Below are positions 47,762 through 55,152 of a DNA stretch of 60,563 nucleotides, piece by piece. The notes beneath the pieces were generated by a model. That model made no database searches, had not been told where the DNA came from, and was given only the letters and a program-made list of their open reading frames with translations. Location of the stretch: NCBI GenBank assembly GCA_019912965.1, contig JAIOHM010000187.1:1-60563 (forward strand), written 5' to 3'. Each line of letters starts with the position of its first letter. The stretch's first letter is position 1. The position numbers were made by a program, and so were the translations under genes. Source of the DNA: Anaerolineae bacterium. GTDB taxonomy: Bacteria > Chloroflexota > Anaerolineae > Aggregatilineales > Phototrophicaceae.

Positions 47762-49015
47762 GTGAACGGATACACCTTCGCAGAAAAAACATTAGCGCGG
47801 GCAGCAGGCGTCGATCAGGCACGGGCTGGCGATATTCTGGATGTCAAACCGGATGTGATTTTCAGCCACGATAACACGGCTGCCATCCGGCGGATTTTTG
47901 AGCAAATCGGCGCGCCGGGGTTAGCCCACCCGGAGCGGATGGTGTTCACGCTCGATCACGCTGTACCTGCCCCGACGACTGCCCACGCGCAAAACCATGC
48001 CGAAATCCGCGCGTTTGCCGCCGAACAGGGCGTCCGCTGGTTTGAGGTCGGGCGCGGCATTTGCCATCAGGTCATCAGCGAAGAAGCCCTCGTATTACCG
48101 GGTGAAGTCATATTGGGGTCGGACAGCCATACAACCCACTTCGGCTGGCTGGGCGCGTTCGGGATGGGTGTTGGACGGACTGAATTAGCTGCATTGTGGG
48201 CGGCGGGCGAATTGTGGATTCGGGTGCCGGAAACCATGCGCGTCATCCTGAACGGCAAACCGCGCCCCGGCGTCACGGCTAAAGATGTCACACTGCGGTT
48301 GATGAAAGACAAAGGTGTGGGCGGCGGCGAATATCGCTCGATTGAAATTACGGGCGATACCGTCGCGCACTGGTCGATTGATGAACTGCCTGTGATGCCC
48401 AATATGATGGCCGAGTTCGGCGCAATGAACGCTTACATCGCCCCGGATGCCCGCGTGATTGACTATCTGAGGCAGCGCAATCCCGCCAGAACCATCCAGC
48501 CGATTTACCCCGATGCTGACGCGATCTATAACGAAGATTATCAACTCAACGTCAGCATATTAGAACCGCAGGTGGCACTACCGCATCAGCCGGATAATGT
48601 CGTCAATTTATCCGAAGCTGCGGGACAGCCGATTCAGCAGGCGTTCATCGGCACCTGCACCGGAGGCCGATTATCCGATTTGGAAGCGGCGGCGCAGGTG
48701 GTCAAGGGGCAGAAATTACGCTGCCGTCTGGTGGTCATCCCTGCCAGTTCGGAAGTTTTATTAGCCGCCACCCAAAATGGCACATTGGCAACCTTGATTG
48801 AAGCCGGAGCAGCCATCAATACGCCGGGATGCGGGCCGTGCATGGGCAACCATATGGGTGTGCCCGCGCCGAACGAAGTGACCATCAGCAGCGGCAGCCG
48901 GAATTTCAAAGGGCGTATGGGCACAACCGACGCACCCTGCTATCTGGCAAATCCATATGTTGTCGCCGCCAGCGCCGTCGCCGGAATGATTATCGATCCT
49001 GCGGAACTGATGTAA
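47762..49015 (+). CDS. lysT: Homoaconitase/3-isopropylmalate dehydratase large subunit
   Basis: The protein has 417 residues from the GTG at 47762, preceded by GGAG at 6 bp; an in-frame ATG at 47750 is less well placed. It contains the [4Fe-4S] aconitase-family signatures: FSHDNTAAIRRIFEQIG, LDHAVPAPT, GSDSHTTHFGWLGAFGMGVGRTE and GTCTGGRLSDLEAA. NTPGCGPCMGNHMGV has two of the cluster Cys. It is followed by the small subunit gene. The presence of an AAA lysine operon 6 kb away favours homoaconitase; a role in leucine synthesis cannot be excluded from sequence alone. Confidence 0.87.
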   Translation: MNGYTFAEKTLARAAGVDQARAGDILDVKPDVIFSHDNTAAIRRIFEQIGAPGLAHPERMVFTLDHAVPAPTTAHAQNHAEIRAFAAEQGVRWFEVGRGICHQVISEEALVLPGEVILGSDSHTTHFGWLGAFGMGVGRTELAALWAAGELWIRVPETMRVILNGKPRPGVTAKDVTLRLMKDKGVGGGEYRSIEITGDTVAHWSIDELPVMPNMMAEFGAMNAYIAPDARVIDYLRQRNPARTIQPIYPDADAIYNEDYQLNVSILEPQVALPHQPDNVVNLSEAAGQPIQQAFIGTCTGGRLSDLEAAAQVVKGQKLRCRLVVIPASSEVLLAATQNGTLATLIEAGAAINTPGCGPCMGNHMGVPAPNEVTISSGSRNFKGRMGTTDAPCYLANPYVVAASAVAGMIIDPAELM

Positions 49016-49030
49016 GGATTTTGTTTATAA

Positions 49031-49079
49031 CCCTCACCCCCAACCCCCTCTCCCTCATGGCGAGGGGGAAAGAAGCGGG
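49031..49079. repeat. CTCACCCC-type repeat between lysT and lysU
   Basis: CCCTCACCCCCAACCCCCTC, then TCCCTCATGGCGAGGGGG, the most complete copy in the window. Matching pieces lie at 3140-3173, 31659-31692 and 39338-39379. It separates two subunit genes that are usually adjacent. Confidence 0.7.
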
Positions 49080-49099
49080 TTAGATTCGAAGGAAGACTA

Positions 49100-49588
49100 A
49101 TGACGACTCATCGCCTTTGGCTGTATGGAGACAACATCAACACCGATCTGATTTTTCCGGGCAAATACACCTACACCCTGAAAACGACTGAGGAAATCGC
49201 CGCCCATGCGCTTGAAGACCTCGACCCCACATTTGCATCGGGTGTCCAGCCGGGTGATGTGATCGTTGCGGGACGGAATTGGGGTGTCGGCAGCAGCCGC
49301 GAACAAGGCGTCACGGCGCTCAAATATGCGGGCGTAAATGTGATTATCGCGGCTTCGTTCGGCGGATTGTACTTCCGCAACTGCATCAATCAAGGCGTAT
49401 TGCCGATTGTCTGCCCGGACGTAAGCAGTGCTGTGCAGACGGGTGACACCATTGAACTGGATGTTGCTGGAGCGACTATCACAGCCAACGGGCAGACCTT
49501 CGGCTTCACCCGCCTGTCGCCCTCGGTACAGGCGATTTATGAGGCGGGCGGTCTGCTGCCCATGCTGCAAACCCGTTTCAGAAAGTAA
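49100..49588 (+). CDS. lysU: Homoaconitase/3-isopropylmalate dehydratase small subunit
   Basis: The 162-residue swivel domain partners the large subunit. Motifs: LYGDNINTDLIFPGKYTYTL, GDVIVAGRNWGVGSSREQGVTALKYAGVNVIIAASFGGLYFRNCINQG. The substrate-recognition loop after FPGKY reads TLKT, where archaeal homoaconitases have YLRT; a basic residue here is thought to bind the distal carboxylate of homocitrate-type substrates, supporting homoaconitase. Ribosome binding site GAAGGA. It forms a unit with lysT, separated by a repeat. Confidence 0.88.
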   Translation: MTTHRLWLYGDNINTDLIFPGKYTYTLKTTEEIAAHALEDLDPTFASGVQPGDVIVAGRNWGVGSSREQGVTALKYAGVNVIIAASFGGLYFRNCINQGVLPIVCPDVSSAVQTGDTIELDVAGATITANGQTFGFTRLSPSVQAIYEAGGLLPMLQTRFRK

Positions 49589-49594
49589 TTCCTC

Positions 49595-49957
49595 ATGAGC
49601 AATAATCCGATCAATCTGGCTTTGCGGTTTGTGCTGGAATTGGTGGCGCTGTTCGCCATTGGTTATTGGGGATGGACACAACACACCGGAATCGCCCAAG
49701 TGCTGTTGTGCCTCGGATTACCCATCATCGCCGCCACCGTTTGGGGCATCTTCCGCATACCGGGTGAACCCGGCCCTGCACCGGTCGCTGTGCCAGGATG
49801 GGTGCGGCTGCTATTGGAGGCCATTTTCTTTGGCGCGGCGGTGATCTTGCTGGCTGCGGCGCAGCAGCAAACTCCAGCCATCATATTGGGCATCGTGATT
49901 GTGCTGCACTATCTCGCCTCATATGACCGGATTATCCGGCTGCTTCGACGCTCATAA
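49595..49957 (+). CDS. YrdB family (DUF2568) membrane protein
   Basis: The protein has 120 residues and about 4 transmembrane helices: FVLELVALFAIGYWGW, IAQVLLCLGLPIIAATVWGIF, RLLLEAIFFGAAVILLAAA, ILGIVIVLHYLASYDRIIRLLR. The motif VWGIFRIPGEPGPAPVAVPGWVR is the DUF2568 hallmark. Function not established. It starts 6 bp after lysU, so it may ride on the same transcript without a pathway link. Confidence 0.92.
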   Translation: MSNNPINLALRFVLELVALFAIGYWGWTQHTGIAQVLLCLGLPIIAATVWGIFRIPGEPGPAPVAVPGWVRLLLEAIFFGAAVILLAAAQQQTPAIILGIVIVLHYLASYDRIIRLLRRS

Positions 49958-50032
49958 AATGGCAAAGCCGTGAGGTGTCACCCCAAATAGGTGACGTGAA
50001 ACACTGGTAAGAGGAGGCACTCCGAACTAGAG

Positions 50033-50066
50033 TGAGCTTATTCAATACCTTGCGAGGATAAGCTCA
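50033..50066 (+). promoter_or_regulatory. Inverted repeat around the ribosome binding site of the malic enzyme gene
   Basis: TGAGCTTAT (50033-50041) and ATAAGCTCA (50058-50066) form a 9-bp stem with a 16-nt loop that holds GCGAGG, the likely ribosome binding site; the last stem base is the A of the ATG. It could be a translational control hairpin or a DNA operator. Confidence 0.5.
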
Positions 50067-51709
50067 TGACCGTCAAAGACAATCAGGATTCTGCATCAGA
50101 ACATCCACACGGCTTCGAAATACTGCAAGACCCCCATTTGAACAAAGGCACCGCCTTCACGCCCGAAGAACGGGACGCACTTGGCCTGCGGGGTTTGCTG
50201 CCACCGCGCATCTTCACCCTGCAAGAACAGCAAGTCCGTGTGCTCGAAAATCTGCGGAAGAAACCCAACAATCTGGAAAAATATATCTATCTGACCGCGC
50301 TGCAAAACCGGAACGAGCGTCTGTTTTACCGCACACTGATCGACAACATCGAAGAACTCGTGCCGATTCTGTACACGCCAACCGTCGGTCAGGCCTGTCA
50401 GGAATACGGGCATATTTTCCGGCATCCACAGGGCATTTTCATTTCAGCGGAAGATCGCGGCAAAATACGCGATGTGCTGCACAACTGGCCGTATGATGAT
50501 GTGCGCGTGATCGTGGTCACGGATGGCGAACGCATTCTTGGTTTGGGTGATCTGGGCGCGAACGGCATGGGTATCCCGGTCGGCAAGTTGTATCTTTATA
50601 CGGCGTGCGCGGGCATCAACCCCGAACAAACCCTGCCCATCACCATTGATGCTGGCACGGAAAATGATGAACTGCTGGAAGACCCGCTGTATATCGGTTT
50701 ACGCCAGCGGCGTGTGCGCGGCGCGGATTACGATGCCCTGATTGCCGAATTTGTCGATGCTGTACAGGAAGTCTTCCCCAAAGCCGTGCTGCAATTCGAA
50801 GATTTTGGCAATGCCAACGCCTTCCGTTTGCTCCAGACCTATCAGGATAAAATCTGCACCTTCAATGATGATATTCAGGGTACAGCCGGGGTCACGCTGG
50901 CGGGTGTCTATTCAGCCCTGCTGCTGACCAAAGGCAAACTGGCGGAGCAAAAATTCCTGTTCCTCGGCGCGGGCGAGGCAGGGATTGGCATCGCGGATTT
51001 GATCGTCGCTGAAATGGTTCGCGCGGGCATGGATGAAAAAGCTGCGCGGGAACGCTGCTGGTTCTTCGACTCCAAAGGTTTGGTGGTCGCCAGCCGGAAT
51101 GATCTCGCTTCTCACAAACGGCGTTATGCCCATGAGGGCGCATTCCTGACCGACTTCCTCACCGCCGTCGAAACCGTAAAACCAACCGCATTGATTGGCG
51201 TTTCTGGTCAGCCGAGAACCTTCACGCGCCCGGTCGTAGAAGCCATGACACGGTTTAATAAACAGCCGATCATTTTTGCCCTCTCCAACCCGACTTCAAA
51301 ATCCGAATGTACGGCACAGGAAGCCTATGAATGGACGAATGGACAGGCGGTTTATGCCAGCGGCAGTCCGTTTGACCCCGTGACCATCAACGGGCGCACC
51401 ATTGTGCCGGGACAGGCCAACAATGCTTACGTCTTCCCCGGCGTTGGGCTGGGCATTGTCGCCAGCGGTGCGAAGCGTGTCACCGACTCGATGTTCGCGG
51501 CGGCAGCACGGGCATTAGCCGAACAGGTTGGCGAAGAAGATTTGCAGATGGGGCGGATTTACCCCTCCCTGTCGCGCATCCGGTCGGTATCAGCGGTGAT
51601 TGCGCTGGCGGTGGCTGAAGAGGCTTACCGCGCTGGACTGGCAACTGCCCCACGTCCAGCCGATCTGAAAGTCGTCATTCACGATCTGATGTACGAGCCG
51701 GGATACTAA
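50066..51709 (+). CDS. maeA: NAD-dependent malic enzyme
   Basis: The 547-residue protein decarboxylates malate to pyruvate with NAD(P)+. Motifs in order: GLRGLLPPRIFTLQEQQ, ILYTPTVGQACQEYG with the catalytic Tyr, IVVTDGERILGLGDLGANGMGIPVGKLYLYTA with the catalytic Lys, FEDFGNANAFRLLQTYQD, CTFNDDIQGTAGVTLAGV with the metal-binding Asp, FLGAGEAGIGIADLIV for nucleotide binding, and IIFALSNPTSKSECTAQEAY. The length is that of the long SfcA-type enzymes. It is expressed alone: terminator 51725-51757 follows. Confidence 0.97.
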   Translation: MTVKDNQDSASEHPHGFEILQDPHLNKGTAFTPEERDALGLRGLLPPRIFTLQEQQVRVLENLRKKPNNLEKYIYLTALQNRNERLFYRTLIDNIEELVPILYTPTVGQACQEYGHIFRHPQGIFISAEDRGKIRDVLHNWPYDDVRVIVVTDGERILGLGDLGANGMGIPVGKLYLYTACAGINPEQTLPITIDAGTENDELLEDPLYIGLRQRRVRGADYDALIAEFVDAVQEVFPKAVLQFEDFGNANAFRLLQTYQDKICTFNDDIQGTAGVTLAGVYSALLLTKGKLAEQKFLFLGAGEAGIGIADLIVAEMVRAGMDEKAARERCWFFDSKGLVVASRNDLASHKRRYAHEGAFLTDFLTAVETVKPTALIGVSGQPRTFTRPVVEAMTRFNKQPIIFALSNPTSKSECTAQEAYEWTNGQAVYASGSPFDPVTINGRTIVPGQANNAYVFPGVGLGIVASGAKRVTDSMFAAAARALAEQVGEEDLQMGRIYPSLSRIRSVSAVIALAVAEEAYRAGLATAPRPADLKVVIHDLMYEPGY

Positions 51710-51724
51710 GCCATTAGAAATTAC

Positions 51725-51757
51725 AGAGGGCGTCCGGTGTGGACGCCCTCTATATTT
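51725..51757 (+). terminator. Rho-independent terminator of maeA
   Basis: AGAGGGCGTCC and GGACGCCCTCT form an 11-bp stem with a GGTGT loop, followed by ATATTTCC. Confidence 0.85.
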
Positions 51758-51791
51758 CCTTCACCTGATTGCACGACATTCGGTTATAAGG

Positions 51792-52337
51792 TCAGCTTTG
51801 GACAAGCGTGTTTTTTGCCCGCCCCTTGATATAGAAGTACACCGCAATCAGCGTGGGAATCACCACCATCATGTTGTAGATGAAGTGCAGTTCGATGCGC
51901 GGCAGGAAGATTTCCAACACGCTCATGGGTTTCGGCCCGTTGTACAGATAAATCCTGGTGAGCCATTGGGCTTGCAGCAGGGCATGTTCAAAGAAGTGCC
52001 AGCCCTGCAAACAGCAGGCAATCACCCAGAACTTGCGCGCTTGCCCCCGGAAGCCGCCCAGCAGCACCAGCAACCCCACCAGTTGGAACAGGTTGTAGCT
52101 GAAGTGCAGTACCTCGGCCATCGCCAACTGCGGCGACCATAATCCCAGGAGTCCCCCGGCGGCAGGACGTGCCCACCCCAAAACCACCAGTTGATACATC
52201 TGAAGCAGGTGTTCCAGCATATGGATGAGCACCACCACCATGTACAACCCCATCATCGGGACATGCCATTCGTTATGGAACATAAACAGCGGTGATGGGC
52301 GGCGCTGTGTCCGTTTCGCGTTGATTGAATTGATCAT
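51792..52337 (-). CDS. Polytopic membrane protein rich in intramembrane histidines
   Basis: The protein has 181 residues with about five hydrophobic helices: MMGLYMVVVLIHMLEHLLQM, LHFSYNLFQLVGLLVLLGG, FWVIACCLQGWHFFEHALL, LHFIYNMMVVIPTLIAVYFY. His residues recur in patterned positions: HMLEHLLQ, VLHFSYN, WHFFEHALLQ, ELHFIYN. These could bind a metal or haem, as in some oxidases and desaturases, but the spacing does not match a family I recognise. It lies 27 bp downstream of the GNAT gene on the same strand. Confidence 0.8.
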   Translation of the reverse strand: MINSINAKRTQRRPSPLFMFHNEWHVPMMGLYMVVVLIHMLEHLLQMYQLVVLGWARPAAGGLLGLWSPQLAMAEVLHFSYNLFQLVGLLVLLGGFRGQARKFWVIACCLQGWHFFEHALLQAQWLTRIYLYNGPKPMSVLEIFLPRIELHFIYNMMVVIPTLIAVYFYIKGRAKNTLVQS

Positions 52338-52364
52338 TTTGAACTCGCTTTCCTTGCTCTGGCT

Positions 52365-52907
52365 TTATGATGCCAGTTTTTCAACTTCGGGTTTGAACGC
52401 GGCGTTCAGCAGAATGCAGATGTCGCGTGTGCCGTGTGCGTACTGTGATGAGTAGGTCAGGCCGCTTTGCTGGAGGATGCGGGAAATCCCTTCGTTCGAG
52501 GCGCTGATTAAGGCAGTGAACCGGCTGATTCCGCGCATCCGGGCATGATTGACCATGTATCTGAACAGATAACTCCCCACTCCCTGCATCTGAAAGCGGT
52601 CTTCTACCAAAAGCGCCGGTTCTGCTGCTGCCTGCATGGGATTATCCGCGTCGATGATGTAATAGGCCATGCCGATGACGGTCTCTCCGGGCGCTGGGAT
52701 CGTCGCCACAAAGGCTGCTCCGTCTTTCGGATTGATCTGGCACATACCCCGAATGGCCTCTATGCGCGGTGCATAACCCCGCAGGTAACGGTTGTAAATC
52801 GAGGTTGGCGAAAGCCGTGTATGCATCTCGAAAACCAGATCGCTATCTTCCGGGCGAATGTGCCGCACAGTGACCGCTGCCCCATGCTGAAGTGTGAGTG
52901 GTTTCAT
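52365..52907 (-). CDS. GNAT family acetyltransferase
   Basis: The 180-residue protein starts MKPLTLQHGAAVTVRHIRPEDSDLVFEMHTRLSPTSIYNRYL, as in the acetyltransferase domains fused to acyl-CoA synthetases (Pat-type). It contains AEPALLVEDRFQMQGVGSYLFRYMVNHAR with the acetyl-CoA loop QMQGVG. It may modify proteins or small molecules. It lies 5 bp after the stop of the BBE-like oxidase gene, so likely cotranscribed. Confidence 0.92.
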   Translation of the reverse strand: MKPLTLQHGAAVTVRHIRPEDSDLVFEMHTRLSPTSIYNRYLRGYAPRIEAIRGMCQINPKDGAAFVATIPAPGETVIGMAYYIIDADNPMQAAAEPALLVEDRFQMQGVGSYLFRYMVNHARMRGISRFTALISASNEGISRILQQSGLTYSSQYAHGTRDICILLNAAFKPEVEKLAS

Positions 52908-52912
52908 TTCCG

Positions 52913-54331
52913 CTATGCTTTCGGTTTGATGTTCTGGTTGAGCCGGAAAAAGTTATCCGGGTCGTACTTGTACTTCAGCGCCGCCAGCCGTTCATACTGT
53001 GGGCCGAATGATTTTTGCATCATCGAGTCGCCTTCTTCCTGGAAGCCCGCGAAATTCAGATAACGGCTGCCATCCGAGAACGGCTGCATGGCATCCACAA
53101 ATTCCTGCACCCAACGGATGTTGTCTGCATCGGTTTGCGGATCAATCCAGTTGGCTTCCGGGTTGAGCAGGAAGGCCGAGCCGCGCCCAAAGAACGCACC
53201 GCTTTCCGCATCTGCACGGCTGACAGCGCCGCGAATATCCCATAAATCAGTGGTGCTGTAAGGCGAGGTTTGCTGCCGTGCATGGGCAACAATCCGTTCA
53301 ATCGCGGGTTCGTCAAGATGCCCCAGATTGATCGACTTCCAGTAGTAACGCAGGCCATCAGGATAATCGTGGTCGAAGGTTTGCTGAATTTCGATGTAGG
53401 GCTTCACCCCGCTGTGATCGAGAATCGGTGTTCCAAAATCCAGCAGCGGCTGCAAAGCGCGTTTTCCATCTTCAACTGCGCCCATATACAACCCGCCGAA
53501 CAGCACAAAGCGATGTCCATGCAGATGTTCGGGGAACAATTCCGGTTCCGGTGGAATTATGCCCAGCGCCAAAATCGTGCTGACTTCATCCGGTGCAATC
53601 GCGCAGTAATCGCGGAAGTAACGCAGGGCTTTTTTCATGCCTTCTTCGGTGCTGCCATCATGGAAGGCGAACACGAACATCATATCCGGGCCGACGGGAT
53701 GAAGCTGATATTCGAAGGCCGTCACCACGCCGAAGTTACCACCGCCGCCCCGCAAACCCCACAACAAATCGCTGTTTTCGTTCGCGTTGGCGCGTATCAA
53801 CCGTCCATCTGCTGTGACCACTTCAGCGCCAATCAGGTTATCGCAGCTCAAGCCGTACTTACTCCGCAGCCAGCCAAAGCCGCCACCCAACGTCAATCCG
53901 GCAATTCCGGTCTTGGAGAACACGCCGCCCGGCGTTGCCAATCCATAAAGCTGGGCTACCTGATCGACATCGCCCCACGTTGCACCGCCTTCTACCCGTG
54001 CAGTTCGGTTGACTGGATCAACCACGACCTTTCGCATGGACGATAAGTCGATGACCATACCATTGTCATTGGTTGCGTGGCCTGCCACATTGTGACCGCC
54101 GCCCCGTACCGAAAGCGGCAAACGCGCCCGCCGGGTGAAGTTCACCGCTGCGATGACATCGCTGGTATCCAGTGGACGGACGATGACTGCCGGGTATTTG
54201 TCGATAATGCCGTTCCAGACTTTACGGGCATCTTCATATGCGGAGTCGTCTGGCAGAATAACTTGCCCACGAATTTGGGCGGTCAGCGTCCGAATTTGCG
54301 TCGGATCGAGTGTGATTTTCATGTCTAACAT
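52913..54331 (-). CDS. FAD-linked oxidase, berberine-bridge-enzyme type
   Basis: The 472-residue protein has a PCMH FAD-binding domain: PAVIVRPLDTSDVIAAVNFTRRARLPLSVRGGGHNVAGHATND, where the His of GGGHN is the usual covalent flavin attachment site. VDPVNRTARVEGGATWGDVDQVAQLYGLATPGG, GLTLGGGFGWLRSKYGLSCDNLIGAEVVTADG and the BBE C-terminal segment ERLAALKYKYDPDNFFRLNQNI follow. A second covalent Cys is not evident at the usual site (AGLTLGGGFGWL lacks Cys). These enzymes oxidise alcohols, sugars or alkaloid-like compounds. It follows the secreted AOC-like gene. Confidence 0.93.
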   Translation of the reverse strand: MLDMKITLDPTQIRTLTAQIRGQVILPDDSAYEDARKVWNGIIDKYPAVIVRPLDTSDVIAAVNFTRRARLPLSVRGGGHNVAGHATNDNGMVIDLSSMRKVVVDPVNRTARVEGGATWGDVDQVAQLYGLATPGGVFSKTGIAGLTLGGGFGWLRSKYGLSCDNLIGAEVVTADGRLIRANANENSDLLWGLRGGGGNFGVVTAFEYQLHPVGPDMMFVFAFHDGSTEEGMKKALRYFRDYCAIAPDEVSTILALGIIPPEPELFPEHLHGHRFVLFGGLYMGAVEDGKRALQPLLDFGTPILDHSGVKPYIEIQQTFDHDYPDGLRYYWKSINLGHLDEPAIERIVAHARQQTSPYSTTDLWDIRGAVSRADAESGAFFGRGSAFLLNPEANWIDPQTDADNIRWVQEFVDAMQPFSDGSRYLNFAGFQEEGDSMMQKSFGPQYERLAALKYKYDPDNFFRLNQNIKPKA

Positions 54332-54410
54332 CTGAGTCCTCTTTCAATCGACCAGTGATGAGGGCTGCCTCCGCCGGGGTTTCCAGCAGAGGCAGCGATC
54401 AAGCGTGGGT

Positions 54411-54965
54411 TTAGCTGTCCAGATCGAATTCAACGATCAGGTTGACGCCCATCTGTGCGGTGAAGCCCAGCAGGATTTGTGACTGTTCGCCACTCACACT
54501 GCGATGTGCGCCCGTCCCACCGGTAACCGCGCGGGTTACAGCCACATTCAGATCAGCGATTTCAGTGCCGTTGGTGATGATGGTCGAGCCATCTTCAAAC
54601 TGGTAAATCTGGGTCGAGATCACCCATTCACCCGTTTGGGTATGCGCGCCATCGCCGATCATCCAGCCGTAGCACGTCCATTCACCCAACACCAGTTCGG
54701 GGAATTCCGGTTCGCCGTTTTCCAGCACACCGTTGGTGCCGTTGAGCGTACCTTCCGGGTAGATGTACCCCTGTGTCACGAAGGCCGTGCCGTAAGCGGG
54801 CATTCCGTCTTCGTGCAGGTTCAGGTCATCGAACTTGAAGCGGTTGCCATCTTCGGCCACTTCAAAACGCAGGGCTTCCCCGGCAGATTGTGCCGAGACG
54901 GATACCATGCCCATGACCAGCATGAGGGAGGCCAGCAGCATAGCGATAACTGATTTACGAGACAT
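54411..54965 (-). CDS. Secreted allene-oxide-cyclase/dirigent-like barrel protein
   Basis: The protein has 184 residues. A signal peptide (MSRKSVIAMLLASLMLVMGM, then VSVSAQS) precedes a beta-rich domain: YGTAFVTQGYIYPEGT, LVLGEWTCYGWMIGDG, GEWVISTQIYQFEDGSTIITNG and RAVTGGTGAHRSVSGEQSQ. The GGTGxxxxxxGE motif and the strand pattern match the AOC/dirigent-like calycin barrel. Bacterial members have no proven activity. The gene lies between the LuxR-STAND regulator and the FAD oxidase on the same strand. Confidence 0.8.
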   Translation of the reverse strand: MSRKSVIAMLLASLMLVMGMVSVSAQSAGEALRFEVAEDGNRFKFDDLNLHEDGMPAYGTAFVTQGYIYPEGTLNGTNGVLENGEPEFPELVLGEWTCYGWMIGDGAHTQTGEWVISTQIYQFEDGSTIITNGTEIADLNVAVTRAVTGGTGAHRSVSGEQSQILLGFTAQMGVNLIVEFDLDS

Positions 54966-55093
54966 TTCCTTGCTCCTTGATGAGACATTTACGAATGCAA
55001 GTTGTGAATTTGTGCTTGCAGAAATCAGGTTACGATGAACCGGGGGTTGGACACATCTAACTTTGGTTTATTTTGGGGTTTATCTTGGGGTGA

Positions 55094-55126
55094 TATAAAA
55101 ACAGCCCGCGCAGATTGGGGGCTGTT
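55094..55126 (-). terminator. Terminator of the LuxR-STAND regulator gene
   Basis: On the minus strand AACAGCCC and GGGCTGTT form an 8-bp stem with an 11-nt loop, followed by TTTTATATC. It lies 27 bp after the stop at 55153. Confidence 0.75.
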
Positions 55127-55152
55127 TGTAGGTTTATCCATACGACGCGAGG

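Noticed and set aside
47762..49588. Firm assignment as leuCD
   Set aside because: The small-subunit loop has TLKT and the AAA lysine operon is nearby, favouring homoaconitase; the alternative is kept as possible.
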